Shown: piece after piece, positions 47,034 to 63,501 of the stretch
Numbering within the stretch: the first letter of the stretch is position 1
Layout of the letters: every line of letters begins with the position of its first letter
Origin: Collinsella tanakaei
GTDB lineage: Bacteria; Actinomycetota; Coriobacteriia; Coriobacteriales; Coriobacteriaceae
DNA: 64,000 nt
Assembly (NCBI RefSeq): GCF_030373545.1
Contig: NZ_JAUDCO010000001.1
Coordinates: 1 to 64,000, forward strand
Reading direction: 5' to 3'
Program-made: the position numbers and the translations under genes
The notes under the pieces: generated by a model
Told to the model about the DNA's origin: nothing
The model's input: only the letters and a program-made list of their open reading frames with translations
Databases searched by the model: none

Positions 47034-48928
47034 CCGAGGAGAAGCACACCTTCTCATACTCGCCCGAGACCGACGAGGCCTCGGGCGCTTCGTCGATTTC
47101 GGAGCTCACGCCGCAGCCCGTCATGGACGTCGCCCTCGACGATGTCCCCGCGACGGCCGCTCCGGCGCACTTCGCCGAGCCCGCGCATGCTGCCGTCTCC
47201 GACAGGCCGGGAGCAACCGAGGACGCCTTCGAGCTCGATGACGGCGACCTCGGCGCGCCGCAGCGATTCGGCGGCTCGCAGGACTTCGCCGCGCCGGCAG
47301 ACCCCGCCGCGGACCCCCTGTTCGCCGACCTGACCGCGCACGACGCCGAGACGGCCTCTCCCGAGGCGGTCGCGGCCGAGGCGGACGCGCTCCCCGTCGA
47401 CTCCGGCACTGCGATCGCCGACGTCGACGCCGCTTCCAGCGAGCAGGATACGGGCCCCCTGCCCAATCCCGACGATCTGCCCGACGATCTGCCCGACGAT
47501 CTGCCCGACGATCTGCCCGACGATCTGCCCGACGATCAGGCGACCGGCCCGCTGCCCGCACCGGCCGAGCTCGAGGCCGCACAAGCCGCCCAGGCCACGC
47601 GGACCGCATCCCCCGGCGACACCGCCGAGATCGATGTCGACCATATCGAGGCCAAGCTTAAGGACCCCGGGACCACGCAGAGCTTCGCGCCGATCACCGA
47701 CGACCGCATCGCCACGGACTCCACCTACGACGCGGGAACCACCACGTCGCTCATGTGGGGCGCCCGCTCCGACGTGGGCTGCGTGCGCCCGCACAACGAG
47801 GACTCCTACCTGGTGGCCTCGCCGCTGTTCGCCGTCTGCGACGGCATGGGCGGCCACGCTGCCGGCGAGGTGGCGAGCTCCATCGCCGTCGAGACCATCG
47901 CCAAGGCCGCTCCCTCCACGGCTGACGCCGCCGGGCTCGCAGCCGCCGTCGAGGCCGCCAACGCCGCCATCATCGAGGCCGCTGCCTCCGGCATCGGCCG
48001 TCCCGGCATGGGTTGCACCGCCACCGTGGCCTACATCCAGGACAACACCGTCGCCATCGCGCACGTGGGCGATTCCCGCGCCTACCTGCTGCACGATGGC
48101 GTCCTCACGCGCGTCACCCACGACCACTCCTATGTCGAGGAGCTCGTGGACGCCGGCGAGATCACCGCCGACGAGGCGCGCATCCATCCCAACCGCTCCG
48201 TCATCACGCGCGCGCTGGGCTCGGACCCCGCGATGTACGCCGACCATTTCCAGCTCAACATCGACGAGGGCGACCGCCTCATCCTGTGTTCCGACGGCCT
48301 GTCCTCCATGATTCCCGACAGCGAGATCGAGCGGATCGCCGTCCAGTCGTCCACCGCGCAGATGTGCACGGACAACCTGGTCGACGCCGCGCTCGCCGCC
48401 GGCGGCGCGGACAACGTGTCCGTCGTCGTCGTGGATCTGGTCGTCGACGGCCGCGTCCAGCAGGTCGTGCGCACGCACCGGCGCAACCTCGCGATCGCGC
48501 TGGCCGCTATCGTCGTGGCGCTCGTGCTCGCCGTCGCCTTCGTCGCCTTCACCATCGGCAACTCCATCTACCTGGGCGTGCACGGCGATACCGTCGCCGT
48601 GTATCGCGGCATCCCCGCACGCGTGCTGGGCATCGACCTCAACACGCTCGTGGAAGAGTCCTCCATCAAGCTCTCCGACCTGCCGGAGGACACCCGCAAC
48701 CGCCTTGCCGAGGGCATTTCCCAGTCGAGCCTCGACGAGGCCTGGGACACCCTGTCCGACTACCGCAAGCAGATCAACGACGCGCGGGAAGCGCAGCGCG
48801 CGAACGCCGAGGCGATTCGCGAGAGCGCCACCGCGCAGGCAGAAACCCAGGGTGAAAAGGCCGGTGACAACGCCGACGCTGAACCCGCCGAGACCCCGCA
48901 ACCCCAGACCCAAGAAGGAGGCGCATGA
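47030..48928 (+). CDS. PP2C-type Ser/Thr phosphatase with acidic N-terminal extension
   Basis: This 632-aa membrane-bound phosphatase reverses kinase signalling (PstP role). The PP2C domain spans about residues 238-475 with [42 protein letters not shown] and [12 protein letters not shown]. One membrane segment follows at about 486-508, then an extracellular tail rich in Gln/Glu/Ala. Unlike typical PstP, about 235 acidic, disordered residues precede the catalytic domain; they include a PDDL tandem repeat (residues 148-170). The start overlaps the FHA gene. Confidence 0.92.
   Translation: MTEEKHTFSYSPETDEASGASSISELTPQPVMDVALDDVPATAAPAHFAEPAHAAVSDRPGATEDAFELDDGDLGAPQRFGGSQDFAAPADPAADPLFADLTAHDAETASPEAVAAEADALPVDSGTAIADVDAASSEQDTGPLPNPDDLPDDLPDDLPDDLPDDLPDDQATGPLPAPAELEAAQAAQATRTASPGDTAEIDVDHIEAKLKDPGTTQSFAPITDDRIATDSTYDAGTTTSLMWGARSDVGCVRPHNEDSYLVASPLFAVCDGMGGHAAGEVASSIAVETIAKAAPSTADAAGLAAAVEAANAAIIEAAASGIGRPGMGCTATVAYIQDNTVAIAHVGDSRAYLLHDGVLTRVTHDHSYVEELVDAGEITADEARIHPNRSVITRALGSDPAMYADHFQLNIDEGDRLILCSDGLSSMIPDSEIERIAVQSSTAQMCTDNLVDAALAAGGADNVSVVVVDLVVDGRVQQVVRTHRRNLAIALAAIVVALVLAVAFVAFTIGNSIYLGVHGDTVAVYRGIPARVLGIDLNTLVEESSIKLSDLPEDTRNRLAEGISQSSLDEAWDTLSDYRKQINDAREAQRANAEAIRESATAQAETQGEKAGDNADAEPAETPQPQTQEGGA
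47471..47539 (+). repeat. 12-bp in-frame tandem repeat in the PP2C gene
   Basis: GACGATCTGCCC is repeated five times exactly from 47471 to 47530, followed by a partial unit GACGATCAG. Each unit encodes DDLP. Slippage would change linker length without shifting the frame. Confidence 0.95.
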
Positions 48929-51816
48929 TGGGCAGTCGCCGCAACACCGAGCTCTTCTTGCTCGTCGCCGCCGCGTTCCCGGTGGTCCTGCTCTATGCGA
49001 TGTATGTCGTCAACACCGGTGCCGAGCTGAGCTTCACCACGCTCGCGGTGCCGCTGGGCCTGTTCGCCGCCTTCACGGCAGCGCACATCGCCACGCGCAT
49101 CTTCGCCCCGGGCGCCGACCCCGCCATTCTGCCCGTCGTGTTTTTGCTTTCGGGCATAGGCATCACCTTCGTCACCCGCTTGGCGCCGAGCCTTGCCATC
49201 AACCAGCTCATGATCCTGTTCGCCTCGATCGTGCTCATGGCCGTGACGCTCGCGCTCGTGAAGAACCTTGACATGGTCAGGCGCTATAAGTACACCTTCG
49301 GCATCATCGGCATCGTGCTGCTCATCCTGCCGATGTTCATCGGCACCGAGGTCTACGGCTCCAAGCTGTGGATCGAGATCCCCGGCGTCGGCAGCTTCCA
49401 GCCCGGCGAGTTCGCCAAGGTCTTCCTCGTGCTGTTCCTGGCAGGCTACCTGTCCGAGAACCGCGAGCTGCTCTCCATCTCCAACCACAGCATCCTTGGC
49501 CTGAAGATCCCACGCCTGCGCCTGCTCATGCCCCTGTTCGTGGTCTGGGGCATCTGCATGGCCATCGTCGCCTTCGAGACCGACCTGGGCAGCGCGCTTC
49601 TGTTCTACACCGTCTTCCTCATGATGCTCTACGTGGCCACGGGCCGCGTCTCCTACGTCATCATCGGCATGGTCCTGCTGCTTTTGGGCGGCTTTGCGAT
49701 GTACCAGATCATGGGCCACGTGCAGGTGCGCTTCAACACCTGGCTCGACCCGTTCGCCGACCCGCAGGGCGGCGGCTACCAGCTCGTGCAGTCGCTGTTC
49801 TCGCTCGCCGACGGCGGCCTGGTCGGCGTGGGCATCGGCCGCGGCATGGCCACCATGATCCCGGTCGTCGAGTCCGACTTCATCTTCTCGGCCATCGGCG
49901 AGGAGCTCGGCCTGCTCGGCGGCGCGGCCGTCCTGCTCGGCTTCATGCTGTTCGCCGTGCGTGGCCTCACCGTCGCCGCGCGCGCCAAGTCCGATCTGGC
50001 GGCCTTCGTGGCCAGCGGCCTCACCGCCTCCATCTCGTTCCAGGCGTTCCTCATCGTCGGCGGCGTCACGCGCCTCATCCCGCTGACCGGCGTGACCCTG
50101 CCCTTCATGAGCCAGGGCGGCTCGTCGCTGCTCGCGAGCTTCATCATCGTGGCGCTGCTCATGCGCGCCGGCGACGAGGCCACCGGACGTGCCGTCGAGC
50201 TCGCCGGCACGGGAACCAACCTGCCGGTGCTCGACGAGAACGCCGGCGCCACCGGACGCAGCAAGGCCGGCACGCGCATCTTCGGCGCCTCGGCCGCCGA
50301 CACCGTGGGCAGCCATGCCCGCCCCGGCTCGCGCGTCCGCCGTCGCCTGCTCGACACGCCCGAATCCGGCGTGCTGGGCCGCGTCGCGCTGGCCAAGCGC
50401 CTCACCCGCGAGGTCGTGCTGTTCACCGGCCTGTTCGCCATCCTGATCGGCAACATCACCTACATCCAGGTCATCAAGGCCAAGGATTACCAGGAGATGC
50501 CCAACAACAACCACACCATCGCCAAGGCCGCCTACATCCAGCGCGGCTCGATCATCACCTCCGACGGCGTGACCCTCGCCGAGTCGCTGCAGCAGGAGGA
50601 CGGCACCTACGCGCGCTCCTACCCCAACGGCAACCTGGCGGCGCACACCGTGGGCTACTTCTCGTCGCAGTACGGCGCCACGGGCGTCGAGGCGTCGCAA
50701 AACGAGACACTCACCGGCTCGCAGGACTACTCGAGCTGGCAGAACGCCATCAACTCGCTCGCGGGCATGACGCAGCCCGGCAACTCGGTGCAGCTCACCA
50801 TCAACTCGCGCATCCAGGCCGCGGCCGAGCAGGTGCTCGACGGGCGCAAGGGCGCCATCGTGGTGCTCGACCCCCGCACGGGCGCGGTGCTCGCCAAGGC
50901 GAGCGCGCCCACCTACGACAACGCCGACGTGGGCTCGCTCATGGGTGCCGACGATGACGAGGATGCCCCGCTGCTCGACCGCGCCACGCAGGTGCTCTAC
51001 ACGCCCGGCTCGACCTTCAAGACCATCACCCTCGCCGCGGCGCTCGATGCGGGCATCGCCGATCTCGACGACTACTACGAGTCGCCCTCGTCCATGGAGA
51101 TCGGCAACGCCGACGTCGTCAACATCAACGAGACCGACTTCGGCACGATCAGCCTCGAGATGGCGTTCGCCTACTCGTCCAACGTCGTCTTCGGCCAGCT
51201 CGCCAACGAGATCGGCGCCGAGCGCCTCGTGCAGTACGCGCGCGCCTTCGGCTACGGCCAGTCGCTCGGCCAGGACTTCTCCACGGCCGAGTCCGTCATG
51301 GCCGACCCCGCCCAGATGACCGAGTGGGAGCTCGCATGGGCGGGCGCCGGCCAGCCGGTCGGCCAGGGACACACCGCGGGTCCGCAGACCACCGTCATGC
51401 AGAACGCGGTCATGGTCGCCGCGATCGCCAACAACGGCCTGGCCATGCAGCCCTACGTCGTCTCGCAGATCCTCTCCCCCACCGGCACGGTGGTCAGCAC
51501 CACGCAGGCCCGTTCGCTCGGCCAGGCCGTGAGCGCCGCCACCGCCGACAAGGTCAAGGAATCCATGCTCGCGGTCGTCGAAGAGGGCAGCGGCTCGTAC
51601 GCCTCGGTGTACGGCGTGCAGGTGGCCGGCAAGACCGGCTCCGCAGAGGTGTCCGACTCGCAGACCAACACCGCGTTCGTCGGCTTCGCGCCCTATGACA
51701 CCCCGACCGTGGCCATCTCGGTCATGATCGAGGACTGGGACGGCGAAGAGTCCACCTCGGCGGCAGCGGCCGCAGGCGAGGTCCTCGCCGTCGCGCTTGC
51801 CGCGCAGGGAGCGTGA
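48928..51816 (+). CDS. SEDS glycosyltransferase fused to class B penicillin-binding protein (FtsW/RodA-PbpA)
   Basis: This 962-aa protein joins the two halves of a peptidoglycan synthase. Residues 1 to about 410 are a SEDS (FtsW/RodA/SpoVE) polytopic polymerase; [15 protein letters not shown] and [12 protein letters not shown] are hallmarks. After a linker, another membrane anchor (about 480-505) leads to a transpeptidase with SxxK motif STFK (695-698 in this numbering), SxN motif YSSN, and KTG motif AGKTGSAE. In most actinobacteria these are adjacent separate genes. AAGGAGG (48915-48921) has better spacing to ATG 48928 than to ATG 48925, which overlaps the PP2C stop and would add one residue. 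Confidence 0.93.
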   Translation: MGSRRNTELFLLVAAAFPVVLLYAMYVVNTGAELSFTTLAVPLGLFAAFTAAHIATRIFAPGADPAILPVVFLLSGIGITFVTRLAPSLAINQLMILFASIVLMAVTLALVKNLDMVRRYKYTFGIIGIVLLILPMFIGTEVYGSKLWIEIPGVGSFQPGEFAKVFLVLFLAGYLSENRELLSISNHSILGLKIPRLRLLMPLFVVWGICMAIVAFETDLGSALLFYTVFLMMLYVATGRVSYVIIGMVLLLLGGFAMYQIMGHVQVRFNTWLDPFADPQGGGYQLVQSLFSLADGGLVGVGIGRGMATMIPVVESDFIFSAIGEELGLLGGAAVLLGFMLFAVRGLTVAARAKSDLAAFVASGLTASISFQAFLIVGGVTRLIPLTGVTLPFMSQGGSSLLASFIIVALLMRAGDEATGRAVELAGTGTNLPVLDENAGATGRSKAGTRIFGASAADTVGSHARPGSRVRRRLLDTPESGVLGRVALAKRLTREVVLFTGLFAILIGNITYIQVIKAKDYQEMPNNNHTIAKAAYIQRGSIITSDGVTLAESLQQEDGTYARSYPNGNLAAHTVGYFSSQYGATGVEASQNETLTGSQDYSSWQNAINSLAGMTQPGNSVQLTINSRIQAAAEQVLDGRKGAIVVLDPRTGAVLAKASAPTYDNADVGSLMGADDDEDAPLLDRATQVLYTPGSTFKTITLAAALDAGIADLDDYYESPSSMEIGNADVVNINETDFGTISLEMAFAYSSNVVFGQLANEIGAERLVQYARAFGYGQSLGQDFSTAESVMADPAQMTEWELAWAGAGQPVGQGHTAGPQTTVMQNAVMVAAIANNGLAMQPYVVSQILSPTGTVVSTTQARSLGQAVSAATADKVKESMLAVVEEGSGSYASVYGVQVAGKTGSAEVSDSQTNTAFVGFAPYDTPTVAISVMIEDWDGEESTSAAAAAGEVLAVALAAQGA

Positions 51817-51956
51817 TGGGCATGGCGGCGATGCGCCCCCTCGCCCCTCCGGATGGCAACCAGACGGCAAGCGCTCCTGACGGGCGCCACACCGACGGCC
51901 TGCCCGGACGGCACGAAGATGTTTACAGCGTACGTATGATGCGTGAGGAGATATAA
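51816..51956 (+). CDS. Possible 46-aa coupled open frame between SEDS-PBP and pknB
   Basis: An ATG overlaps the SEDS-PBP stop (TGATG at 51814-51818). The frame stays open for 46 codons and ends 3 nt before pknB, with the pknB Shine-Dalgarno GAGGAG (51945-51950) inside its last codons. The product has no recognisable feature. It may only serve to carry ribosomes to pknB. Confidence 0.3.
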   Translation: MGMAAMRPLAPPDGNQTASAPDGRHTDGLPGRHEDVYSVRMMREEI

Positions 51957-51959
51957 GAG

Positions 51960-53960
51960 ATGGCTGAGCAACAACAACTGCTGGGAGGACGATACCTCCT
52001 CAAGGACAAGGTCGGTGCCGGCGGCATGGCGTCCGTCTACCGCGCGATCGACCAGGTGCTCGACCGCACCGTGGCGATCAAGATCATGCTGCCCCAGTAC
52101 GCGGGCGACCCGACCTTCGCCGCGCGCTTCAAGCAGGAAGCCCAGGCCGCAGCTGGCCTCCAGAGCCCCTACATCGTCGGCGTGTACGACTGGGGCAAGG
52201 ATGGCGACACCTATTACATCGTCATGGAGTACCTGCGCGGCACCGACCTCAAGAGCGGCATCCGCAGCCACGGCGCCCTCGACCCCAAGAAGGTCGCCCA
52301 GATCGGCTCGCAGATCTGCGGCGCGCTGTCCGTCGCGCACAAGCACGAGATCGTCCACCGCGACATCAAGCCGCAAAACATCATGGTGCAGCCCGACGGC
52401 AACATCAAGGTGATGGACTTCGGTATCGCGCGCGCCAAGAACAGCCAGCTCACACAGGACAACAACGTGCTGGGCACGGCCCACTACGTAAGCCCGGAGC
52501 AGACGCGCGGCCAGGAGCTCGGCCCCACCTCCGATATCTACTCGCTCGGCGTGGTCATGTACGAGTGCGCGACCGGCCAGGTTCCCTTCGACGGCGAGGA
52601 CGCCATCTCCGTCGCCCTGAAGCAGGTCAACGAGCTGCCGGTACCTCCCTCGCAGATCAACCCCAACGTCGACGGCGACCTCGAGCGCATCATCCTCAAG
52701 TGCATGGAGAAGGACCCGGCCAACCGCTTCCAGACCGCCGAAGAGCTGCGCCGCGTGCTCAGCAGCTACCTCGCCGGCCGCACGGTCGACGTCCCCGAGC
52801 CCACGCGCGTCATCGCCACGTCGGGCGCGACCGCGACGCGGGCGATGAGCGACCAGACGCAAGCCATGGCGCGCCCCGTGGGCGGCGCCGCGGCGGTCAA
52901 CACCACCGCGCGCACGGCGGTCGGCCAGATCGACTCGAGCGCGTACGAGAACAAGCGCGACGGCATGAGCAAGGGTAAGATCGCCGGCATCGCCGTCGCG
53001 GTCATCGCCGTGGTCGCCATCGCCATCTTCGCCGTGTCCGGCCTGCTTGCGCCCGCCAAGATGGTCAAGGTCCCCAACGTCGTGGGCCTTGACCAGCAGA
53101 CGGCTGTCGACGCGATCCGCCAAGCGGGCTTCGAGCCCGGCGAGATCACGCCCGGCTACAGCCACGAGTACCCCGAGGGCCAGGTCATGGAGCAGCACCC
53201 GACCCAAAACGACGACGGCACCGCCACCGCTGCCGAGGGCAGCGAGATCGACATCGTCGTGTCGCAGGGCGAGGAGCCCGCCGAGACCACCGAGGTCCCC
53301 GATCTGTCCGAGGCCACGAGCCGCGATGAGGCCGAGCGCCTGATTCGCGCCGCGGGCCTTGAGCCCGACGCCACCGAGAAGTCCGACGAGGCCGAGGCCG
53401 GCACCATTCTTGATCAGAACCCCAAGGCCGGCGAGGAGGTCGAGGTCGGCAGCAAGGTGAGCTTCACCGTCTCGACCGGCCCCAACACCACCAGCGTGCC
53501 CGACCTGACCGGCTGCAGCGAAAGCGAGGCGCGCGACGCGCTCGACAGCGCCGATTTCGGCATGAGCGTCACGCGCGAGTACAGCGATACCGTCCAGGAG
53601 GGCTACGTCATCAGCTGGAACCCGAGCGGCAAGCAGGAGCCCGGCACGACCATCACCGTCGTCATCTCCCGGGGTCCCGACATGACCACGCAGGAGACCC
53701 CCGTTCCGGATCTGACCGGCATGAGCAAGGCCGCGGCAGAAGACGCCCTCGAGAGCGCCGGCTTCGTGGCGGACGTCAGCTACGCCGACGGCCAGAGCGC
53801 AGGCGTCGACCCCGACCACGTGATCAGCTGGGATCCGAGCGGATCTGCGGCCCCGGGCACGACGATCCACATCGTCGTGGCGTGGGATGTCGCCGATAGC
53901 GGCGAGTCGACCGATACCGGCGAGACGACCGAGAGCACCGGCGCACGCCACATCGGATAA
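51960..53960 (+). CDS. pknB: PASTA-domain Ser/Thr protein kinase
   Basis: This 666-aa sensor kinase regulates wall growth. The cytoplasmic kinase domain (about residues 10-275) has GAGGMASVY, catalytic K41, HRDIKPQN with D135, and DFGIA. A juxtamembrane segment leads to one membrane helix (about 340-362). Four extracellular PASTA domains follow, starting KVPNVVGL, EVPDLSEA, SVPDLTGC and PVPDLTGM, which bind muropeptides in homologues. GAGGAG (51945-51950) precedes the start. A terminator follows at 53973. Confidence 0.96.
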   Translation: MAEQQQLLGGRYLLKDKVGAGGMASVYRAIDQVLDRTVAIKIMLPQYAGDPTFAARFKQEAQAAAGLQSPYIVGVYDWGKDGDTYYIVMEYLRGTDLKSGIRSHGALDPKKVAQIGSQICGALSVAHKHEIVHRDIKPQNIMVQPDGNIKVMDFGIARAKNSQLTQDNNVLGTAHYVSPEQTRGQELGPTSDIYSLGVVMYECATGQVPFDGEDAISVALKQVNELPVPPSQINPNVDGDLERIILKCMEKDPANRFQTAEELRRVLSSYLAGRTVDVPEPTRVIATSGATATRAMSDQTQAMARPVGGAAAVNTTARTAVGQIDSSAYENKRDGMSKGKIAGIAVAVIAVVAIAIFAVSGLLAPAKMVKVPNVVGLDQQTAVDAIRQAGFEPGEITPGYSHEYPEGQVMEQHPTQNDDGTATAAEGSEIDIVVSQGEEPAETTEVPDLSEATSRDEAERLIRAAGLEPDATEKSDEAEAGTILDQNPKAGEEVEVGSKVSFTVSTGPNTTSVPDLTGCSESEARDALDSADFGMSVTREYSDTVQEGYVISWNPSGKQEPGTTITVVISRGPDMTTQETPVPDLTGMSKAAAEDALESAGFVADVSYADGQSAGVDPDHVISWDPSGSAAPGTTIHIVVAWDVADSGESTDTGETTESTGARHIG

Positions 53961-53972
53961 CCGACACGCGAA

Positions 53973-53997
53973 GGGGCCCGCTTCATACGCGGGCCCC
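53973..53997 (+). terminator. Terminator after pknB
   Basis: GGGGCCCGC (53973-53981) pairs perfectly with GCGGGCCCC (53989-53997) around a 7-nt loop. The tail TATTGG is a poor U-tract. It lies 12 bp after the pknB stop. Confidence 0.7.
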
Positions 53998-54007
53998 TAT
54001 TGGTAAA

Positions 54008-54073
54008 TGGGTTGAAAGGAACACGTCCCCAACCATCCCATGGGTTGATTGGGGACGTGTTCCTTTCAACCCA
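54008..54073. repeat. Family B palindromic repeat, full-length copy
   Basis: Two perfect 25-nt arms, 54008-54032 and 54049-54073, contain TGGGTTGAAAGGAACACG and TCCCCAA. The 16-nt middle contains CCATGG. It lies between the convergent pknB and murB genes. Partial copies occur at 21, 13835 and 39310. Confidence 0.9.
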
Positions 54074-54103
54074 TGTACGATGCCGCGATGCGCGCACAGC
54101 TCG

Positions 54104-55063
54104 TTAGAACTCGCCGATCCGCTTGACCTCCGGCTCGAGCTCGACGCCAAACTGAGCGCGAACCTCGTCGCGCACATGCTCGATGAGCGCGTTCACATCG
54201 GCCGCGGTCGCGCCGCCGGTGTTGACCACGAACCCGCAGTGCTTCTCGGACACCTGAGCGGCGCCTACACTCGCCCCGCGCAGGCCGGCATCCATGATGA
54301 GCTTGCCGGCGAAGTACCCCTCGGGACGCTTGAACGTAGATCCCGCGCTCGCCATGTCGAGCGGCTGCTTCTCCTCGCGACGGCGCTGGTAGTCATCCAT
54401 CTCGACGCGAATCATGCGGCCGTTTCCCGGCGCGAGCGCAAACGTGGCCTCGAGCACGATAAGGCCCTCGTCGTGAATACGGCTCTTGCGGTACCCCATG
54501 GCAAGCTCGGACACCGCAAAGGTGCGGACCGACCCGCGGGCGCGCGTGCCATCGGACAGCACGGGGCCCGGAACGTAGGCGCGCACCGACTCCAGCACGT
54601 CGGCCGTGCAGGCGTCGTAGGCGCCCGCGTTCATATGGCAGGCCCCGCCCACGGTGGCGGGGATGCCCCACAGCGGCTCGAGGCCGGAAAGCTCCGCATC
54701 GGCGGCGGCAAGCGCCACGTCGTGCAGCAGCGCGCCGGCGGCCGCACGGATGCGCGTGCCATCGACCGCGATGTCGGCGAACCTGTCGCGCAGCAGCACG
54801 ACGACGCCGCGGATGCCGCGGTCGCCCACGAGCAGATCGGACCCGTTGCCCACCACCATCACCGGAGCGCCGGCGATCGCGCAGACGTCGAGCGCACGCA
54901 CGACGGCATCGGCGTCCGTGGGCGTCACCACGACGTCGGCGGGCCCGCCGATCTGAAAGGTGGTGTGCTGGCTCATGGGTTCGAACAGCTGCAGGTTGTC
55001 GTCTCCGACCGCTGCGCCCAGCGCACAGAGCACCTCGTCGGATATGCGGTCGTATTCGTGCAT
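54104..55063 (-). CDS. murB: UDP-N-acetylenolpyruvoylglucosamine reductase
   Basis: This 319-aa flavoenzyme reduces UDP-GlcNAc-enolpyruvate to UDP-MurNAc. The FAD-binding part has TTFQIGGPAD and VVGNGSDLLV. WGIPATVGGACHMNAGAY and SAGSTFKRPEGYFAGKLI carry the substrate and catalytic residues. It is the type I form. The start is placed at ATG 55063; a GTG at 55090 would add nine residues but has no ribosome binding site. Confidence 0.95.
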   Translation of the reverse strand: MHEYDRISDEVLCALGAAVGDDNLQLFEPMSQHTTFQIGGPADVVVTPTDADAVVRALDVCAIAGAPVMVVGNGSDLLVGDRGIRGVVVLLRDRFADIAVDGTRIRAAAGALLHDVALAAADAELSGLEPLWGIPATVGGACHMNAGAYDACTADVLESVRAYVPGPVLSDGTRARGSVRTFAVSELAMGYRKSRIHDEGLIVLEATFALAPGNGRMIRVEMDDYQRRREEKQPLDMASAGSTFKRPEGYFAGKLIMDAGLRGASVGAAQVSEKHCGFVVNTGGATAADVNALIEHVRDEVRAQFGVELEPEVKRIGEF

Positions 55064-55238
55064 GAGCAGCACCGCCCTCTCGTATCGCACTTCGTTCGCC
55101 TATGAACTATACCCCATTCCCCGCAGGCCTTCGAAACCCTTCACGCGCTTATGAAGTTCGATTGCATCGCCCGCAACTGAGGTATCCTATATTGAGCATA
55201 GTTGACCGACATATACACGCAGCACAACAGGAGCCCAT

Positions 55239-56468
55239 ATGTCTCAACATCTTTCAAACACCCCATCGGGGGCACTCGACGTACAGCGAAATGGCGCCGC
55301 CCTGTCGCGGCGTGCAGCCATCAAGGCCGCCTTCGCCGCCGCAGGCGCTGCGGTGCTGTTCGGCCTGCCGCGTCAGGCGCGCGCTGCCACGGCGACCAAG
55401 GAGACCACCGAGGCCCTCGAGAAAGCTCAGGCGCAGCTCGATGAGGCCCAGGCGCAGCTCGATTCCATCTCCGCTCAGTTTGAGGACCTCTCCCAACAGC
55501 TCGACGACACGCTCGGCCAGATCGAGGTCGTCCAGGAGCAGATCGACGAAACGCAGGCGCAGATCGACGAGCAGCAGCTTGAGCTCGAGAAAAAGCAGGA
55601 GATTCTCGCCGACCGCGTGTCGACAAGCTACAAGGAGGGCGGCAACAGCGCGATCTCGCTGCTCCTCTCCTCGACGTCGTTTGACGAGCTCATCTCCAAC
55701 GTCTACTACATCGACAAGGTCAACGCCAACGACCAGCAGACCATCGAGGACATCCACCGCATCCAAGACGAGCTCGCCCAGCACAAAGCCGATCTAGAGC
55801 AGCAGCAGGCCGACCTCGAGGAGCTCAAAGAGCAGCAGGTCCAGCAGCTCGACGCCATGAAGGCCAAGAAGGACGAGGTCCAGACCCTGCTCGACGGCCT
55901 GAGCGACGACGTCAAGGACCTCATGGCCAAGCGCGACGCCGAGATCCTCGAGGCCGCGCGCCAAGAGGAACTCGCGCGCCAGGCGGCCGAGGAGGCGGCG
56001 CGCCAGGAGGCCGCCAACTCCAGCAGCGGCGGTGGCGGTGGCGGCACCACCTCCATCCCCGGCAGCGGCCAGGCGTCCGCAGGCGCTGGCGCCCAGCAGC
56101 GCATCGTCGACTCCGCCTACAGCACCCCCTCGCCGGGCGCGGGCCTGTGCGCCTGGTGGGTCGCCGACGTGTTCATCAACGCGGGCTTCGGCACCGTGCC
56201 GGGCAACGCCGACGACATGTACGCGGCGTACTGCACGAGCTCTAACAAGGCCAACCTCAAGGTGGGCATGATCATCGCCGTGCCGTCGCACCCGCACACC
56301 TCGGCGGGCGCCATCTACGGCCACGTGGGCATCTACGTGGGCAACAACACGGTGCGCGACAACATCGGCTACATCCGCGACATCAACGTCGACTCCTGGA
56401 TCGCCTACTACGGCCTCACCACGACTCCGCGCTGGGGCTGGGCGCTCGGCATCAACCTCGAGGGCTAA
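55239..56468 (+). CDS. Tat-exported coiled-coil CHAP-like peptidoglycan hydrolase
   Basis: This 409-aa secreted protein resembles PcsB/CwlO-type wall hydrolases. It has an N-terminal signal with twin arginine (LSRRAAIKAAFAAAG, cleavage near ARA-AT at residue ~50), a long coiled coil (about residues 55-260), a Ser/Gly linker, and a C-terminal cysteine peptidase-like domain (about 285-409) with GLCAWWV (probable nucleophile Cys) and YGHVGIYV (catalytic His). CHAP fits better than NlpC/P60 because Cys is followed by WV. ACAGGAG precedes the start. FtsX/FtsE partners are not in view. Confidence 0.85.
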   Translation: MSQHLSNTPSGALDVQRNGAALSRRAAIKAAFAAAGAAVLFGLPRQARAATATKETTEALEKAQAQLDEAQAQLDSISAQFEDLSQQLDDTLGQIEVVQEQIDETQAQIDEQQLELEKKQEILADRVSTSYKEGGNSAISLLLSSTSFDELISNVYYIDKVNANDQQTIEDIHRIQDELAQHKADLEQQQADLEELKEQQVQQLDAMKAKKDEVQTLLDGLSDDVKDLMAKRDAEILEAARQEELARQAAEEAARQEAANSSSGGGGGGTTSIPGSGQASAGAGAQQRIVDSAYSTPSPGAGLCAWWVADVFINAGFGTVPGNADDMYAAYCTSSNKANLKVGMIIAVPSHPHTSAGAIYGHVGIYVGNNTVRDNIGYIRDINVDSWIAYYGLTTTPRWGWALGINLEG

Positions 56469-56501
56469 CAGCGGCTCGACAACATAGCGGCCAGACGACC
56501 G

Positions 56502-56531
56502 GACCCGCCCGCGCCTGTGCGCAGGCGGGTC
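56502..56531 (+). terminator. Terminator after the wall hydrolase
   Basis: GACCCGCC (56502-56509) pairs with GGCGGGTC (56524-56531), with GCGC/GCGC inside after one mismatch. TTTCGTG follows. Confidence 0.7.
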
Positions 56532-56567
56532 TTTCGTGCAGAAGCGACACCTATGGCTTCACATGAA

Positions 56568-56601
56568 AAGCGCCCCCGTGCGAGCGAGCACAAGGGCGCT
56601 T
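56568..56601 (-). terminator. Terminator of the APC-ebg operon
   Basis: AAGCGCCC (56568-56575) pairs with GGGCGCTT (56594-56601), with GTGC/GCAC inside. On the minus strand TTTTC follows. It lies 29 bp after the permease stop. Confidence 0.75.
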
Positions 56602-56629
56602 GGAAGGAGAGGGCGGTATCGGACCGCGA

Positions 56630-58192
<1,563 letters not shown>

Positions 58193-58648
58193 TTATTTGT
58201 TGGGGAAGCTGTAGCCCTCGATGGTGACGCGCACCATGACGGCGGCGACATCGGGGTCGGGCAGGACGCGGAAAGCTTCCTGCTCATCCACCACGAGGAT
58301 GCCGCCCGCCGGCACGACGACCGGCTCGACATCGGCAGCCTCGAAGCGCTCACGGTCGTCCAGGTCGCTGTAGGCGCGGGTGAGCGCCAGGTCGGCCTTG
58401 GACGCCACCGCGACGTGCGCCTCGCCGTCGATGGGGGCGACCACGCTCAGATAGCGACGGGTTCCCACCATATCGGGCGTAGACAGCGCGGGCGTGCGAT
58501 CCCACCAGTAGGTGAGCGAGTCGCCGATGGAATACGCGACGTCCTGCAGCAGCGTCGGCGCGATGTCGAGCGCCTGGCCCACGCGCATCCACTTCTTAAC
58601 CGAACTCAGCTCCGCGTCAAACTGCGCGCGGCTCTCATATACATGCAT
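58193..58648 (-). CDS. ebgC: EbgC/YhcH/YjgK/YiaL-family protein
   Basis: This 151-aa cupin-like protein (MHVYESRAQFDAEL...) belongs to the YhcH/YjgK/YiaL family. In E. coli EbgC is the beta subunit needed for full activity of the EbgA beta-galactosidase. Its place 2 bp after ebgA fits that pairing. AAGGAGG lies inside the end of ebgA, so translation is coupled. Confidence 0.88.
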   Translation of the reverse strand: MHVYESRAQFDAELSSVKKWMRVGQALDIAPTLLQDVAYSIGDSLTYWWDRTPALSTPDMVGTRRYLSVVAPIDGEAHVAVASKADLALTRAYSDLDDRERFEAADVEPVVVPAGGILVVDEQEAFRVLPDPDVAAVMVRVTIEGYSFPNK

Positions 58649-58650
58649 GC

Positions 58651-63296
<4,646 letters not shown>

Positions 63297-63501
63297 GGCG
63301 CCCCGACAAGAGGGGCCTCCCAGCAGGAAGGTGCCCTTTGTCAGGCAAACCGCACAATTCCCGTGCCGCGCGCTGTGCATATGTGCTCGTCCTTTGGTAT
63401 ATCCTGCACGAAGCGTGCCAAAAGGAGCATCCGCACCCTAAGCTATACTGAAGCCCGTATCCGCGCGGCGCGCCCGCGTTCGCGCGTCGAAAGGAGATGC
63501 C
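63297..63501. other. LacI to galE gap
   Basis: The 205-bp gap holds a GCCCC/GGGGC hairpin directly after the LacI gene (63302-63316), a small GCACG/CGTGC hairpin (63406-63418), and a -10-like TATACT (63444-63449) without a convincing -35, which may serve galE. Confidence 0.45.
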
